DNA of 64,000 nt from an uncultured Collinsella sp. (lineage in GTDB: Bacteria; Actinomycetota; Coriobacteriia; Coriobacteriales; Coriobacteriaceae), in the NCBI GenBank assembly GCA_902470365.1, contig CABRFZ010000004.1:1-64000 (forward strand), in the 5' to 3' direction. This document shows positions 36,326-45,470 of the stretch, one piece after another. Position 1 is the first letter of the stretch, and each line of letters opens with the position of its first letter. The position numbers and the translations under genes were made by a program. The notes under the pieces were generated by a model that saw only the letters and a list, made by a program, of their open reading frames with translations, made no database searches and was not told the DNA's origin.

Positions 36326-38226
36326 TTGAGTGTCGGGGCGTTTCCTTTAGCTATGACGGTGCCGTGTCGGCACTCGATGGTGTCGATCTGAACATCGAGG
36401 ACGGGGAGTTTTTCTGCATCCTCGGTGGCAATGGGTCGGGCAAGTCGACGTTTGCCAAGCATCTGAATGCACTGTTGCAGCCCGATGCGGGCACGGTGCG
36501 CATCAACGGCATGGATGCGTCCGACCCCGAGCTGGTCTATGACATTCGTTCGACCGCGGGCATGGTATTCCAGAATCCCGATGACCAGCTGGTGGCAACG
36601 CTTGTCGAAGATGATGTTGCGTTTGGTCCCGAAAACCTTGGCGTGCCATCGGCACAAATTGCGCAGCGCGTGCGCGAGGCGCTGAAGGGCGTGGGCCTGG
36701 TGGGCTTTGAGCACCACGAGACCCATGCGCTTTCGGGCGGCCAAAAGCAGCGCGTGGCGCTTGCCGGCGTGCTTGCCATGGAACCGCGCGTGCTCATATT
36801 GGACGAGGCTTCCTCGATGCTCGATCCGCGTGGACGCAAGGGCCTCATGAAGGCTTGCCGCGCGTTGCACGATCGCGGCATGACCATCGTGATGATTACG
36901 CACTTTATGGAGGAGGCCGCCGAGGCCGATCGTGTCGCGGTGTTTCGTGCGGGGCACGTTGCCATGCTCGGTACGCCCGAGGAAATCTTGACGCGGGCGG
37001 ATGAGCTTGCGCAGCTCAACCTGGATATGCCGGAGTCGTGCCGTTTGGGCATGGCGCTTCGTGCGAAGGGCGTGCCTGTTCATGCGCAGGTGCGTGAGGC
37101 GGATATGGTCGCCGAGATTGCGCAGGCTTATGCCGAGCGAAGTGGGGCAGGCATCGCGGGGCAGTCTTCCGTATCCCAGTCGGAAATCGCTGACGGCACT
37201 GTTCCGGTAGACAACGAGGGCAACGCGTCGGAGCGCGTCATCGAGCTATCCCATGTTTCGTACAGTTATTCGCTCAGTCCGCGCGAGCGCCACCGCTGGC
37301 ACAAGCGCTCGGCCACTGCGGGCAAATCGAGCAAACAGGCTCTCTGGGGAAACGACCCAAGCAGCCCGTGGGCACTGCGCGATGTATCGCTGACGGTGCG
37401 TCGCGGCGAGTTCCTGGGCTTGGCAGGTCATACCGGTTCGGGTAAGTCGACGCTGGTCCAGCATCTCAACGGTTTGATTCGCCCCCAGGAGGGATCCGTT
37501 CGCGCGCTGGGGCTCGATCTGTCAAACAAGAAAGATGCCGCCGCGGTTAAGGCCAAGGTCGGCGTGGTGTTTCAATATCCTGAGCGTCAGCTGTTTGCCG
37601 AAACCGTGGCGCAGGACGTGGCGTTTGGTCCGCATAACCTTGGCTTGCCGCAAGATGAAGTCGACCGTCGTGTCGAGTCATCGCTCTCGCGCGTGGGCCT
37701 CGACCTTTCCACGGTCGGCGACAAGAGTCCCTTTGAGCTTTCGGGCGGTCAGCAACGGCGCGTGGCATTCGCCGGCGTGCTCGCCATGGAGCCCGAAGTC
37801 CTGGTGCTCGATGAACCCATGGCGGGGCTCGATCCGGCTGCGCGCAGGGATTTCCTAGGGCTCATCGATCGACTTCACCGCGATGGCTTGACCGTTGTCA
37901 TGGTTTCGCACAGCATGGATGACCTGGCCAATTGCTGCGACCGTATCGTCGTAATGAACGAGGGCGCGGTGTTTGCCGAGGGCACGCCCGCTCAGGTTTT
38001 TGCGCATGCGGATGAGCTTAAATCAATCGGCTTGGGTGTTCCCGCCGCCCAGCGTATGGCGCTGGCGCTTACGGAGGCGGGCGTGCCGCTGCGCCGCAGC
38101 GGGCTCTATACGGTTGAGTCGTTGGCCGACGAGTTGGTAGATTTGCTGATCGGTCGCTCGGACGGTCCTTCTAACGTCGCGGACATTGCTAAATCCAAGA
38201 CGGTCTCGCGAGAGGAGGGCTGCTGA
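36322..38226 (+). CDS. Fused EcfA1-EcfA2 ATPase of an ECF transporter
   Basis: 634 residues: two complete ABC domains in one chain. First (~1-245): Walker A GGNGSGKST, signature LSGGQKQRVALAGVLAMEP, Walker B LILDEASSMLDP (the DEA form typical of EcfA1). Second (~300-600): Walker A GHTGSGKST, LSGGQQRRVAFAGV, LVLDEPMAGLDP. A ~60-residue linker (HAQVREADMVAEIAQAY onward) joins them. In most Firmicutes EcfA1 and EcfA2 are separate proteins. ATG overlaps ribU by 4 nt, and the TGA overlaps ecfT by 1 nt, so all three are one operon. Confidence 0.95.
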   Translation: MIECRGVSFSYDGAVSALDGVDLNIEDGEFFCILGGNGSGKSTFAKHLNALLQPDAGTVRINGMDASDPELVYDIRSTAGMVFQNPDDQLVATLVEDDVAFGPENLGVPSAQIAQRVREALKGVGLVGFEHHETHALSGGQKQRVALAGVLAMEPRVLILDEASSMLDPRGRKGLMKACRALHDRGMTIVMITHFMEEAAEADRVAVFRAGHVAMLGTPEEILTRADELAQLNLDMPESCRLGMALRAKGVPVHAQVREADMVAEIAQAYAERSGAGIAGQSSVSQSEIADGTVPVDNEGNASERVIELSHVSYSYSLSPRERHRWHKRSATAGKSSKQALWGNDPSSPWALRDVSLTVRRGEFLGLAGHTGSGKSTLVQHLNGLIRPQEGSVRALGLDLSNKKDAAAVKAKVGVVFQYPERQLFAETVAQDVAFGPHNLGLPQDEVDRRVESSLSRVGLDLSTVGDKSPFELSGGQQRRVAFAGVLAMEPEVLVLDEPMAGLDPAARRDFLGLIDRLHRDGLTVVMVSHSMDDLANCCDRIVVMNEGAVFAEGTPAQVFAHADELKSIGLGVPAAQRMALALTEAGVPLRRSGLYTVESLADELVDLLIGRSDGPSNVADIAKSKTVSREEGC

Positions 38227-39026
38227 TGGAGGCGTTTTCGTTTGGCAGTTACTATCCCGGCGATAGTGCAATCCACCGCCTGGACCCGCGAACCAAGTTG
38301 CTCTTGGGCTTTGTGTTTCTGATCACGACGCTCACGGTCAGTGGCTTCCGCGGACTGGCCCCGGTCGCAATTTTCGTTGTGCTGACCTATGCCGTGTCTC
38401 GGGTGCCGGTTCGTCGCGTTCTGTCGTCGATGGCGCCGCTGCTGGCAATCGTCGTCGTGGTCGCGGTGCTCAACTTGTTTACCGATCAGAGTGGGCGCAT
38501 CCTGTGGCAGCTCGGCTTTCTGCAGATAAGCGAGGGCTCACTGCGTTCTGCCGCCTTTATGGCGTGCCGCCTGACGTTGATGATGGCCGGCATGAGCGCC
38601 ATTACACTCACCACGCCGACGCTCGACCTCACCGCGGGCTTTGAGCGCCTGCTCGCGCCGTTTGCGCGTGTGGGACTTCCTGCGCACGAGCTCGGCATGA
38701 TCATGGGTATCGCGCTACGCTTTATGCCGCAGTTTGCCACTGAGATGAAACAGACGGCCGATGCACAGGCAAGCCGCGGCGCGCGCGTGACGGGCGGTCC
38801 GCTCGGCGGCGTGCGTATGCTCGGCAGTGTGGCGATTCCGCTGTTCACGGGCGTGTTCCGCCATGCCGAGACGCTGTCTGCCGCCATGGATGCACGCTGC
38901 TATCACGGCGAGCAGGGCCGCACGCGCCTGCATGCGCTTGCATTTGGCCGCGGCGATGCGTTGGCGGCGGTGGTGACGGCGTTGCTGCTCATCTGCGTCA
39001 TCGTCATCAATCTTCAACTTGTTTAG
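38226..39026 (+). CDS. ecfT: ECF transporter transmembrane component EcfT
   Basis: 266 residues. Starts GSYYPGDSAIHRLDPRTKLLLGF, the EcfT/CbiQ hallmark, with five to six membrane segments and the two coupling-helix Ala-Arg-Gly motifs in the region MKQTADAQASRGARVTG and SAAMDARCYHG. Couples the ATPases to S-components. Whether it serves only RibU or also other S-components elsewhere is not visible. Confidence 0.94.
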   Translation: MEAFSFGSYYPGDSAIHRLDPRTKLLLGFVFLITTLTVSGFRGLAPVAIFVVLTYAVSRVPVRRVLSSMAPLLAIVVVVAVLNLFTDQSGRILWQLGFLQISEGSLRSAAFMACRLTLMMAGMSAITLTTPTLDLTAGFERLLAPFARVGLPAHELGMIMGIALRFMPQFATEMKQTADAQASRGARVTGGPLGGVRMLGSVAIPLFTGVFRHAETLSAAMDARCYHGEQGRTRLHALAFGRGDALAAVVTALLLICVIVINLQLV

Positions 39027-39056
39027 GCGCGATTCGGGCGCAAGAAAGGGGTCCCT

Positions 39057-39503
39057 ATGACCGAAAACGACCGCACGGCTCAGCTTGAGCGCGCCTGTTC
39101 GTATCTCAGGCGCATTCCGGCGTGGTATCTGGCCACGACCGATGTGGCCGACGGGCATCAGCCTCGCGTGAGGCCGTTTTCGTTTGCCATGGTCGATGAC
39201 GGTAAACTGTGGTTTTGTACGTCGCGCGACAAAGATGTGTGGGCGGAGCTGAGCGCGAATCCCAAGTTTGAGCTCTCGGGCTGGAAGCCGGGGGAATGTT
39301 GGATCGTATTGACCGGCGAAGCCGCACTTGAGGACGACGCAGTTGCGAGCGACAAGGTGCGTCAAGCGGGTTTTAAGCACATGGTGGGCATTGGCGAGGA
39401 ACACGAGAGTGCCAACGACGGCCGTCTTGCTTTCTTTTCGGTCCGCAACATTGCCGCGCGCTTCTGTGATATCGACGGCAGCGAGGAGCGCCTGGAGCTC
39501 TAG
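39057..39503 (+). CDS. Pyridoxamine-5'-phosphate-oxidase-like FMN-binding protein (copy 1)
   Basis: 148 residues, ATG after AAGAAAGGGGTCCCT. A split-barrel fold: IPAWYLATTDVADGHQPRVRPFSFAMVDDGKLWFCTSRDKDVWAEL is typical of the small PPOX family that binds FMN (or F420/heme). About 45% of positions look shared with the next gene by eye, so the two are a tandem duplicate. It lies 30 nt after ecfT of the riboflavin uptake operon. Reaction unknown. Confidence 0.85.
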   Translation: MTENDRTAQLERACSYLRRIPAWYLATTDVADGHQPRVRPFSFAMVDDGKLWFCTSRDKDVWAELSANPKFELSGWKPGECWIVLTGEAALEDDAVASDKVRQAGFKHMVGIGEEHESANDGRLAFFSVRNIAARFCDIDGSEERLEL

Positions 39504-39554
39504 CGCGTCTCAAATTAACTACCCGTTCTGAATTAGCTAATGCCAGGAGGACAC

Positions 39555-39965
39555 ATGGACGGATTGAATACGGTGTTGGAGTATCTGACGTCAGTGCCGG
39601 CATGGTATTTGGCGACGAGCGTTGACGGACAGCCGCATGTGCGTCCGTTTTCGTTTGCGCAGATCCAGGACGGCAAGTTGTGGTTTGTAACGGCGCGCAC
39701 CAAAGATGTGTGGCAGGAGCTGCTGCAAAATCAGCGCTTTGAGGCCACGAGTTGGTGGCCGGGCCATGGCTGGCTCATCTTGCGCGGGCGTGCCGGCTTG
39801 GATGACCGGGCTTTAGACAAAATGCGCGAAGCCGGGTGGAAGCATCTAGAGCGCCTGGGCGAGCACTATGAGGGGCCTAACGACCCCACGCTCGTCTTCT
39901 TTAGCGTCGAGGATCCCGAGGCTTTTATCTGCAATCACGACGAATGGGTGCCGGTCGAGCTCTAG
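39555..39965 (+). CDS. Pyridoxamine-5'-phosphate-oxidase-like FMN-binding protein (copy 2)
   Basis: 136 residues, ATG 39555 after CAGGAGGACAC. VPAWYLATSVDGQPHVRPFSFAQIQDGKLWFVTARTKDVWQEL parallels copy 1, with the Trp-rich insert TSWWPGHGWLILRGRAGLDD replacing SGWKPGECWIVLTG. The 51-nt gap between the copies holds a fragment (CAAATTAACTACCC) like the 17191 repeat arms. Being next to the FMN-regulated uptake operon makes FMN the likely cofactor. Confidence 0.85.
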   Translation: MDGLNTVLEYLTSVPAWYLATSVDGQPHVRPFSFAQIQDGKLWFVTARTKDVWQELLQNQRFEATSWWPGHGWLILRGRAGLDDRALDKMREAGWKHLERLGEHYEGPNDPTLVFFSVEDPEAFICNHDEWVPVEL

Positions 39966-40002
39966 CCAGCTGGCTCATCCTAACAACTTGGTTTTCGCAT
40001 GG

Positions 40003-40056
40003 GCGGGCCCCGTATTGCCCGACGCCGTTAGGAGCGCCAGTCAATACGGGGCCCGC
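40003..40056 (+). terminator. Terminator behind the PPOX pair
   Basis: 15-bp perfect stem GCGGGCCCCGTATTG and complement around a 24-nt loop, 37 nt after the stop; followed by TCCATTTG, not a pure T-run. Confidence 0.6.
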
Positions 40057-40101
40057 TCCATTTGTCAATTCCTTCAAGCGAATGTGTCGGGAATGTTTCA
40101 A

Positions 40102-40137
40102 TGCATGAATATGCAAGCCATTTACGTGTTCATGCAT
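40102..40137 (+). promoter_or_regulatory. Candidate ArgR sites upstream of argC
   Basis: TGCATGAATATGCA (40102-40115) is a near ARG-box half pattern, and TTCATGCAT (40129-40137) repeats it in inverse orientation (TGCATGAA ... TTCATGCA, 19 bp between). They lie about 90-120 nt before argC, where ArgR/AhrC sites are usual. The match is by eye only. Confidence 0.45.
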
Positions 40138-40222
40138 CTTTTGGTGCTAAAGTTTCAACCCACTTCATAACGACCGCTGCGAAATGCGCATCGGTGCATA
40201 AATCGCAGACAAGGAGTCTGAT

Positions 40223-41293
40223 ATGTCTTTAAAGGTTGGAATCGTCGGCGCGGCTGGATATGCCGGAGCCGAGCTCATTCGCCTCGTGCTCGGCCATCCC
40301 GAGTTTGAACTTGTCGCCATTACGTCCAACGCCGATGCCGGCCAGCCGCTGTCTGCGGTGTATCCGAGCTTTGCTGGTGTGAGCGATCTGCTTTTTACCA
40401 CGCATGACGCCCCCGAGCTCAAGAGCTGCGATGCGGTTTTTCTTGCCGTGCCGCACACGGCTGCCATGGCACAGGTGCCCGCGCTGCTTGCATCGGGCGT
40501 CTCCTGCTTTGATCTTTCGGCCGACTACCGCCTGAACGACGCGTCCGTCTTTGAGACGTGGTATGCCGCCGAGCATACGAGCCCCGAGCTGCTCAAGACC
40601 CGTGCCTTTGGCCTGCCCGAGCTATTCTGCCGGGACTTGGAGACCGCCGCATCCGACCATGCCGACGGCAAACCCGTGCTGGTCGCCTGCGCCGGTTGCT
40701 ATCCCACCGCAACGAGCCTTGCCGCCGCGCCCGCCGTGCGCGCTGGCTGGGTTGCCCAGAGCGGCCCCGTGATCGTTGATGCCATCAGCGGTGTGACGGG
40801 TGCCGGCAAGTCCTGCAACGCTCGTACGCATTTTTGCAGCGCTGACGAGAACTTGGAGGCCTACGGCGTGGGCAAGCATCGCCACACGCCCGAGATTGAG
40901 CAAATCCTTGGCCTGACCGATCGCGTCGTCTTCACCCCGCATCTGGCACCGCTCAAGCGCGGCCTGCTCTCCACGGTGACGCTGCCGCTCACGCCGCAGG
41001 CCATCGACTCCCTGGCTCTTCAGGATGTCGTCGACTATTACAAGCAGTTCTACGCTGGACGCACCTTTGTGCGCGTGCTCGACGCCGGCCAGCAGCCCAA
41101 GACGGCTTCGGTCGTCGGAACCAACGCCGCCCAGATTGGCCTCGCGCTCAACAAGCGCGCGGGCGTTCTGGTGGCGACGGGCGCCATCGACAATCTGTGC
41201 AAGGGTGCAGCAGGCCAGGCGGTCCAGTGCGCCAACATCGTCTTTGGTTTTGACGAGCGACGAGGCTTGCCCACAGTGGCGTGCCCGGTGTAG
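40223..41293 (+). CDS. argC: N-acetyl-gamma-glutamyl-phosphate reductase
   Basis: 356 residues, ATG after ACAAGGAGTCTGAT. Third step of arginine synthesis, NADPH-dependent. GIVGAAGYAGAELIRLVLGHPE is the nucleotide-binding start; VACAGCYPTATSLA holds the catalytic Cys (~160), and GVTGAGKSC...KHRHTPEIEQ the substrate loop. First gene of argC-J-B-D. Confidence 0.97.
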   Translation: MSLKVGIVGAAGYAGAELIRLVLGHPEFELVAITSNADAGQPLSAVYPSFAGVSDLLFTTHDAPELKSCDAVFLAVPHTAAMAQVPALLASGVSCFDLSADYRLNDASVFETWYAAEHTSPELLKTRAFGLPELFCRDLETAASDHADGKPVLVACAGCYPTATSLAAAPAVRAGWVAQSGPVIVDAISGVTGAGKSCNARTHFCSADENLEAYGVGKHRHTPEIEQILGLTDRVVFTPHLAPLKRGLLSTVTLPLTPQAIDSLALQDVVDYYKQFYAGRTFVRVLDAGQQPKTASVVGTNAAQIGLALNKRAGVLVATGAIDNLCKGAAGQAVQCANIVFGFDERRGLPTVACPV

Positions 41294-41418
41294 CACATTC
41301 GATTGTTAACGATTTGGTAGTCGGGCATCGAGTGGGGCGCCACTCTTAAGCTGGTCTCATGATTACGACTGGCATGGCGCACCAACCGATGTCCGTTTTT
41401 TGTTTGACATAAGGAGTC

Positions 41419-42696
41419 ATGAAGACGATGAATACCGAGCTGTTTGATATCAAGATTCGCGCCGTCGAGGGTGGCGTTACGGCTGCGGCTGGTTTTAAAG
41501 CTGCGGGCATCCACGCTGGGTTCCGCAAGAACCCCGAGCGTCTGGATTACGCGCTCGTCGTGCCCGATAAACCCTGTCCCGGTGCCGGCGTGTTTACCAC
41601 CAATCGCTTTTGCGCGGCGCCCGTGCAGGTGAGCCGCGCCAACCTGGGCGGTGCCGACAAGGGTTACGGTATCATCGCCGGCGTTTCGGTCAACTCCGGC
41701 AATGCCAACGCCGCCACGGGTGAGACCGGCCTTGCATGTGCGCGCGAGACGTGCAGCATCGCATCGCAGGTCATCGGCTGCGAGCCCCAGCAGATTCTGG
41801 TTGCCTCCACGGGTGTGATTGGCCAGATTCTGCCGATCGACACGTTTGAGACGGCGATTCCGGCAGCTTATGAGACGCTCTCCGCCCACGGTGGCGCCGA
41901 TGCCGCCCGCGCCATCATGACGACCGATACGCACTCCAAGGAGTATGCCGTGTGTTACCGCAGCGAGGCCGCGGGGCACGCGGGCAATGCCTATACGGTG
42001 GGCGGTATGTGCAAGGGCTCTGGCATGATCATGCCCAACATGGCCACCATGATCGCAGTTATCACCACCGATGCCCCCGTCGAGCCGGCGGCGCTCCACG
42101 CCCTTTTGCTCTCCACCGTCAAGCAGACCTTCAACAAGGTAACGGTCGACTCCGACACCTCGACCAACGACACCTGCATCATGCTTGCCTCCGGCGCCGC
42201 TGCCGCAGATGCCGAGCCTATCGTCGAGGGCTCCGATGCCTTTGACGAGTTGGCATTTGCCGTGCACGAGGTGTGCGAGAGCCTGGCGCGCAATATTGCC
42301 GCCGATGGCGAGGGCGCATCCAAGCTTGTTACGGTCAACGTTACCGGCGCCGTGAACGACGAGGAGGCCGATATCGCCGCCCGTGCCGTCGCCAACTCGC
42401 CGCTCGTTAAGACCTGCATCGCCGGCCACGACTGCAACTGGGGCCGCGTCGCCATGGCACTCGGTAAGTGCGGCGTGAAGTTTAATCAGGAAGACGTTTC
42501 CATTGACATGATGGGCATGCCTGTCTGTCGCGACGGTCTGACTGTTCCCTTTGACGAGGACGAGGCTCTACGACGTTTTGAGGCGCCCGAGATCGTGATC
42601 TCGGCCGACTTGGGCGCAGGCGACGCGGCAACGACCGTGTGGACCTGCGACCTCACGCATGAGTACATCTCCATCAACGGCGACTACCGTTCCTAG
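41419..42696 (+). CDS. argJ: Bifunctional ornithine acetyltransferase/N-acetylglutamate synthase
   Basis: 425 residues. ATG 41419 is only 2 nt after AAGGAG, while ATG 41428 is 11 nt after it, so the exact start is open. Moves the acetyl group from N-acetylornithine to glutamate, making the cyclic arginine pathway. MCKGSGMIMPNMATMIAVITTDA carries the Ala-Thr autocleavage site whose Thr becomes the nucleophile. STGVIGQILPID and the final TCDLTHEYISINGDYRS are typical. Confidence 0.97.
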   Translation: MKTMNTELFDIKIRAVEGGVTAAAGFKAAGIHAGFRKNPERLDYALVVPDKPCPGAGVFTTNRFCAAPVQVSRANLGGADKGYGIIAGVSVNSGNANAATGETGLACARETCSIASQVIGCEPQQILVASTGVIGQILPIDTFETAIPAAYETLSAHGGADAARAIMTTDTHSKEYAVCYRSEAAGHAGNAYTVGGMCKGSGMIMPNMATMIAVITTDAPVEPAALHALLLSTVKQTFNKVTVDSDTSTNDTCIMLASGAAAADAEPIVEGSDAFDELAFAVHEVCESLARNIAADGEGASKLVTVNVTGAVNDEEADIAARAVANSPLVKTCIAGHDCNWGRVAMALGKCGVKFNQEDVSIDMMGMPVCRDGLTVPFDEDEALRRFEAPEIVISADLGAGDAATTVWTCDLTHEYISINGDYRS

Positions 42697-42777
42697 ATTC
42701 CAGGCACGCTGCGCATCTTGCCGCGATTGCGGACAGCTGAGCACGGCGCGATAACGATACGAAAGACGAGGCAGATT

Positions 42778-43758
42778 ATGAAATTCGCACGCGATTGTCG
42801 TTCGAGCGAATCCAACGAAGCAACCGCGCAGCTGCTGTTCGAAGCGCTGCCGTGGATTAAGAACCTGACCGGCAAGACGGTTGTTATCAAATATGGCGGA
42901 GCCGCCATGGTTGATGAGCAGCTGCGCCGCGACGTGATGAGCGACATCGTTTTGCTCAAGATCATCGGTATGCGCCCCGTCATCGTGCATGGTGGCGGCA
43001 AGGCTATCAACGAGGCGCTGAGCCATTACGATATTCCCGTCGAGTTTAAGAACGGCCAGCGCGTGACCACGCCGGCGACTATGGATATCGTGCGCGAGGT
43101 GCTGGGCGGCAAGGTTAACCAGGAGCTGGTTGCTGCCATCAACCACCACGGCAACCTGGCCGTGGGCGTGTCGGGCAGCGATGCCGGAACGCTCATCGCC
43201 GAGCCGCTCGACCCCGAGCTCGGTCGCGTGGGCAAAGTGACGCACGTCAACACCGACTATATCGAGCGCTTACTCGATAGCGAGTACATCCCCGTCATCG
43301 CTACCGTCGCGGCGGGGGAGGACGGCGGTTTCTTCAACATCAACGCCGATACCGCCGCCGGTGCCGTTGCCGCGGCGCTCCACGCGCATAAGGCGATCTT
43401 TTTGACCGATGTCGATGGCCTGTACAAGGACTTTAGCGACAAGGACTCGCTTATCTCCAACCTAACGTTCGACGAGGTTAACGAAATGCTCTACGGCGGC
43501 GAGGTCGATAAGGGCATGATTCCCAAGCTGCGCGCGGCCGTCGATGCGCTTACCGGCGGCGTATTTCGTGCCCACATCATTAACGGTACTACGCCGCATT
43601 CGCTGCTCCTGGAGCTGCTGACCGATGCCGGCGTCGGCACCGTGATCCATTCCACCGAGACGGCTTACGAGTTCGATACGCATCCGCATCCGCTTTCGAC
43701 GTTTGCTGCGCGTCTGACCGAGAACCTTGACGAGGTCGAGAAGCTTCAGACGGTCTAG
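42778..43758 (+). CDS. argB: Acetylglutamate kinase
   Basis: 326 residues from ATG 42778 (GACGAGG upstream). Second step of arginine synthesis. VVIKYGGAAMVDEQL, VIVHGGGKAINEAL, RVTTPATMDIVREVL and FFNINADTAAGAVAAAL are canonical. The N-terminus (~25 residues before the kinase fold) is of the long type found in arginine-inhibited hexameric enzymes, so feedback inhibition is likely but not proven. Confidence 0.97.
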   Translation: MKFARDCRSSESNEATAQLLFEALPWIKNLTGKTVVIKYGGAAMVDEQLRRDVMSDIVLLKIIGMRPVIVHGGGKAINEALSHYDIPVEFKNGQRVTTPATMDIVREVLGGKVNQELVAAINHHGNLAVGVSGSDAGTLIAEPLDPELGRVGKVTHVNTDYIERLLDSEYIPVIATVAAGEDGGFFNINADTAAGAVAAALHAHKAIFLTDVDGLYKDFSDKDSLISNLTFDEVNEMLYGGEVDKGMIPKLRAAVDALTGGVFRAHIINGTTPHSLLLELLTDAGVGTVIHSTETAYEFDTHPHPLSTFAARLTENLDEVEKLQTV

Positions 43759-43827
43759 CTGACCCGCAGCCGCCCCATTCCTGCACCCATAGCCCCGCGC
43801 CGTCTGGCGCCCAACGAAAGGCATCCC

Positions 43828-45111
43828 ATGTCACTTGCAGCTCAGCAATCGCTTGAATCCCATTACGTTATGCATACCTTTGGCCGCTCTCCGGTCGAGT
43901 TTGTCGAGGGTCACGGCATGAAGCTCACCGGCGACGATGGCCGTGAGTACCTCGACTTTCTTGCCGGCATCGGCGTGTGCAGCCTAGGTCATGGCGACCC
44001 GGCTGTGCTCTCGGCGCTCGAGGCACAGACCAAAAAGCTCATGCATGTCTCCAATTACTTCTACATCGAGCAGCGCGGACAGGTCGCGGCGCTGCTGTCC
44101 AAGCTTGCTAACGACGACGTAGATGGTGCGCGCGTGCTTGCCGATGCCGTTGTCGCCGGCGATGAGACCACGGCAGCTGCTCTTGGTGCCCCGGCTGCGG
44201 ATGAGCAGGTTTGGGAGACCTTCTTTGCCAACTCTGGCGCCGAGGCCAACGAGGGCTCGATGAAGCTCGCGCGCCTGTACGCCAAGCGTGCCGGTAATGG
44301 CGGCAACACCATCGTGTGCATGCGCGGCGGGTTCCACGGCCGTACGCTCGAGACCATTGCCGCCACCATGCAGGATTGGCTGCAGGACAGCTTCCGCCCA
44401 CTGCCGGGTGGCTTTGTGGCCTGCACGCCCAACGATGTCGATGAACTGCGTGCGATCTTTAAGCAGCTGGGCAGTGAAATTTGCGCCGTGATGCTCGAGC
44501 CGATCCAAGGTGAGAGTGGCGTGCACCCCATGACCGAGGAGTTTATGGCGGCGGCGCGCGACCTGGCACACGAAGTGGGCGCCGTGCTTATCGCCGACGA
44601 GGTCCAGTGCGGCATCTTCCGCTCCGGCAAGCCGTTTGCATTCCAAACCTATGGCGTGGAGCCTGACATCATGAGCCTTGCCAAGGGCATTGCCGACGGC
44701 GTGCCCATGGGTGCCGTGGTGGCAAAGAAGGAAATCGCCGACGTCTTTAAGCCCGGCGATCATGGTTCGACCTTTGGCGGTAGCTGCCTGGCCATCACGG
44801 CGTGTGCCGCGACGCTCTCCGCGCTCGTGCGCGGCGATTATGCCGACCATGCTGCCAAGGTAGGCGCCTATATGGAGGCAAAGCTCGCTAAGCTGCCGCA
44901 CGTGACCGAGGTGCGTGGCCGCGGCTTGATGCTCGGCTGTGATTTGGATGATGCTGCGGGCGATGCGCATGATATTGTTGCCCGCGCGCTGGCCGCCGGT
45001 GCCGTGATTAACGCTACGGGTGCCCATACGCTGCGTTTCCTGCCGCCGCTCGTCTGCGAGGAAGCCGACGTGGATAGTCTGATTGAGATCCTGTCGGGTG
45101 TCTTGGGCTAA
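43828..45111 (+). CDS. argD: Acetylornithine aminotransferase
   Basis: 427 residues. PLP-dependent class III aminotransferase, fourth step. FFANSGAEANEGSMKLAR, GGFHGRTLETIAATMQ, IADEVQCGIFRSG and the PLP-Lys motif MSLAKGIADGVPMGA are intact. There is a ~30-residue insert (DDVDGARVLADAVVAGDETTA) before FFANSGAEAN that I do not see in typical ArgD. It ends the arg cluster; no argF/G/H is in the window. Confidence 0.95.
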   Translation: MSLAAQQSLESHYVMHTFGRSPVEFVEGHGMKLTGDDGREYLDFLAGIGVCSLGHGDPAVLSALEAQTKKLMHVSNYFYIEQRGQVAALLSKLANDDVDGARVLADAVVAGDETTAAALGAPAADEQVWETFFANSGAEANEGSMKLARLYAKRAGNGGNTIVCMRGGFHGRTLETIAATMQDWLQDSFRPLPGGFVACTPNDVDELRAIFKQLGSEICAVMLEPIQGESGVHPMTEEFMAAARDLAHEVGAVLIADEVQCGIFRSGKPFAFQTYGVEPDIMSLAKGIADGVPMGAVVAKKEIADVFKPGDHGSTFGGSCLAITACAATLSALVRGDYADHAAKVGAYMEAKLAKLPHVTEVRGRGLMLGCDLDDAAGDAHDIVARALAAGAVINATGAHTLRFLPPLVCEEADVDSLIEILSGVLG

Positions 45112-45194
45112 CGCGGTGCAATAACTCAATTTGGACCGGGTTCCGGACTGCTGACGTGCCCTATGCGGCATGATTCAGCGGTCTGGAGCCCGTT

Positions 45195-45217
45195 TTGCCT
45201 TAGATTTGCTAAGGCAA
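45195..45217 (+). terminator. Hairpin behind argD
   Basis: TTGCCTTAG-atttg-CTAAGGCAA, about 85 nt after argD; no T-run follows, so termination is tentative. Confidence 0.4.
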
Positions 45218-45247
45218 GGGGGACCTGCTGACCAAAAAACATCAAAT

Positions 45248-45426
45248 ATGAGTACTGCTACCGATTTGGTAGCAGCAGTTTTGGACTAATAAGGCCAGAT
45301 ATCAAGTCGAAATGGCGATGAATACACGATTTTGATCTAACTGTTAGTCCTTATAATGGACATATGTTGCGTAACTTAAGCAAATACTGTCTATTTATAT
45401 GTTGCAAACAAAGTAGCAGTACTCAT
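45248..45426. repeat. AT-rich 179-bp element with 14-bp terminal inverted repeats
   Basis: Begins ATGAGTACTGCTAC and ends with the exact complement. The interior is far less GC-rich than its surroundings. It includes a second hairpin CTGCTACC-gattt-GGTAGCAG at the left end and a promoter-like TTTTGA-N16-TATAAT (45330-45357). There is no ORF of note, so it resembles a MITE or a small RNA locus. Confidence 0.6.
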
Positions 45427-45470
45427 TTTTGCCATTTTTTGACCACGGCCTTTGTGACAGACGTGCTGGC

